A DNA stretch of 21,226 nucleotides from the NCBI GenBank assembly GCA_015499995.1, contig JADNRV010000625.1, forward strand, positions 1-21,226. Reading direction: 5' to 3'. Shown in pieces: positions 20,072-21,226 of this stretch (the stretch's first letter is position 1; every line of letters starts with the position of its first letter). A program made the translations under genes and the position numbers. This DNA is from Flammula alnicola (lineage: Eukaryota; Basidiomycota; Agaricomycetes; Agaricales; Strophariaceae). The notes under the pieces are model-generated. The model worked only from the letters and a program-made list of their open reading frames with translations, had not been told where the DNA came from and did not search any database.

Positions 20072-20595
20072 TTATACCCCCTACAGCGTGCGCGGTTATC
20101 CCATGATAAATTAACGTCCGTATAATCAGAGTTCGACACAAAAACAACCTACCTTCATGCTCTAGTTATGTGGATCCAAGCAGAATGCAATACGCCGGCC
20201 AAAGGGCCTCGCTGACTGCGGGTCCATATTCATTCCGCACTCCGTCCATCCATTCTCGTGTACGATCCTGCCCTCAATAAGACCGTCACGGATGGCCTGC
20301 CTACGACGTACTCTATGTCTTCAACTTTCCGGTGAGAGCGACACGCTGACCGAGTCCAAAACGTCTGAGTTTGTTTCCAAAGTTCCTTACCAAACAAACG
20401 ACTCGCCGATTCCACTAGCAGGATTACTGGCGTTTGTAAGGGATAACCCCTTGCAGAGCCTTAAGTGCAGTTCAGCTAGAGGTTGACATCCATCTACATG
20501 TAGTGTCAATCGTGTCCCTCCCTCCATCTTCTGGCAGGATTACTGGCGTTTGTAAGGGGATAGCCCGTTGCAGCGTCTTGCCTAGTAGGAGAGGT

Positions 20596-20632
20596 TGAGC
20601 CAAACAGCGGGCAATCTTCGTCGCTTTCTTTC
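20596..20632 (+). repeat. second copy of the 37-bp dispersed repeat
   Basis: This is the same as 9666-9702 with one mismatch. Relative to the left arm, the first half (GAGCCAAACAGCGG) is an extra stretch, so it was gained in the right arm or lost from the left. Confidence 0.8.
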
Positions 20633-21226
20633 TCCCTCAGGCCTCAGGCCTCAACCACGATCGCCCTCTGGACTGCTCCGAGGATTATGAAGTGGATTTT
20701 TGTTGTCTATTTGCGAGCGAAGCGAGCATCCCTTCTCTAAGGGTGAATGGAACGGCGAGTCACTCTTCATTCGTGCTTTTGCATTGGGATAGCCCTCTGC
20801 AGCACCCTTATATCCTCCAAGCGTCCCGGGTCAGCGTGTTTGGTTCGCTCAACTTGACATCCATCGTATTTTGTGTTGCCATCGCAAGATGGTGCCATTG
20901 GGAAAATTTTCAGCAGGAGGAGCTCTTGCCCGTGTCACTCAATGCCGGTACGGGCCCATTGTGCATCTTGGCCAATTCTTCCTTGATCGTCTTACACGCT
21001 CAAATACTCTATACATATATGCAGAAAATTGAAGAATTTTCGTGTCTAGATATCCACAAAAGGGCAGTCTTTGACTGTGTGTCAAGGCTCTAGGATGACG
21101 AAGTGAGCCTTGCCCGCGCCAAGTTGGCGGATACGTATTATCGGGAAGGTCTGGTTGGACCGGCCCTCAGAAACTCGGGGTCTTTGACTTCGACTCAAGA
21201 CACCATCTGGCCTCAATTAAGTTTAT

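Larger units (their letters stand above)
19412..21220. repeat. right arm of the large inverted repeat, with internal duplication
   Basis: 19412-19652 matches left-arm DNA in inverted orientation (16465-16565 and 15243-15366). 20416-21220 matches 14525-15300. Between them, 19653-20327 has no counterpart in the left arm, and 20328-20487 is a degraded direct copy of 19441-19652 (GAGTTTGTTTCCAAAGTTCC at 19469 and 20369). The block GGATTACTGGCGTTTG..GATAGCCC..TTGCAG occurs at 19585-19628, 20416-20460 (as GATAACCCC) and 20534-20577. The right arm is therefore longer and rearranged relative to the left. Confidence 0.85.

Overview
The window reads as nuclear DNA of a filamentous basidiomycete, most likely an Agaricomycete. 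Every convincing gene is cut by short GT..AG introns of about 50-95 bp. There are no operons, and the recognisable products are fungal in style: a WD40 protein with a membrane-like tail, an Hsp110/SSE1 remnant, and several lineage-specific proteins of unknown function. It is a gene-poor, repeat-rich region with nested mobile DNA and decaying genes. All calls were made by reading the sequence; no database search was run.

Region 1 (1-5316, + strand): a multi-exon gene of unknown function enters from the left edge. Seven exons join in frame up to 2393, where two head-to-tail Helitron-like elements (2394-3076 and 3077-3219) sit in an A|T target. Beyond them a related coding stretch (3292-5316) continues, but it has at least four frame changes and an in-frame stop, so it is a pseudogene.

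Region 2 (5860-9487, - strand): one long gene of unknown function, about 960-1085 residues, with conserved-looking N- and C-terminal blocks around an acidic and Pro/Ser-rich middle. Its 5' end and upstream DNA are made of an A-B-A-B dimeric tandem repeat (9051-9487).

Region 3 (10044-13311): a WD40 gene on the - strand, in nine or ten exons, faces a small + strand gene that carries a frameshift. The roughly 0.9 kb between them holds four TGAGTCA sites (AP-1/Gcn4 type).

Region 4 (about 14130-21226): a large compound inverted-repeat element. The left arm (14525-16565) is mirrored by the right arm (19412-about 21220). The left arm is split by a 1,063-bp insertion that has its own inverted ends and a 13-14 bp direct duplication. 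The right arm contains a degraded Hsp110/SSE1 fragment between two direct copies of an arm segment. The core (16566-19411) holds an apparently intact five-exon gene of unknown function and no transposase that I can see. This capture-rich foldback structure is the most unusual part of the window.
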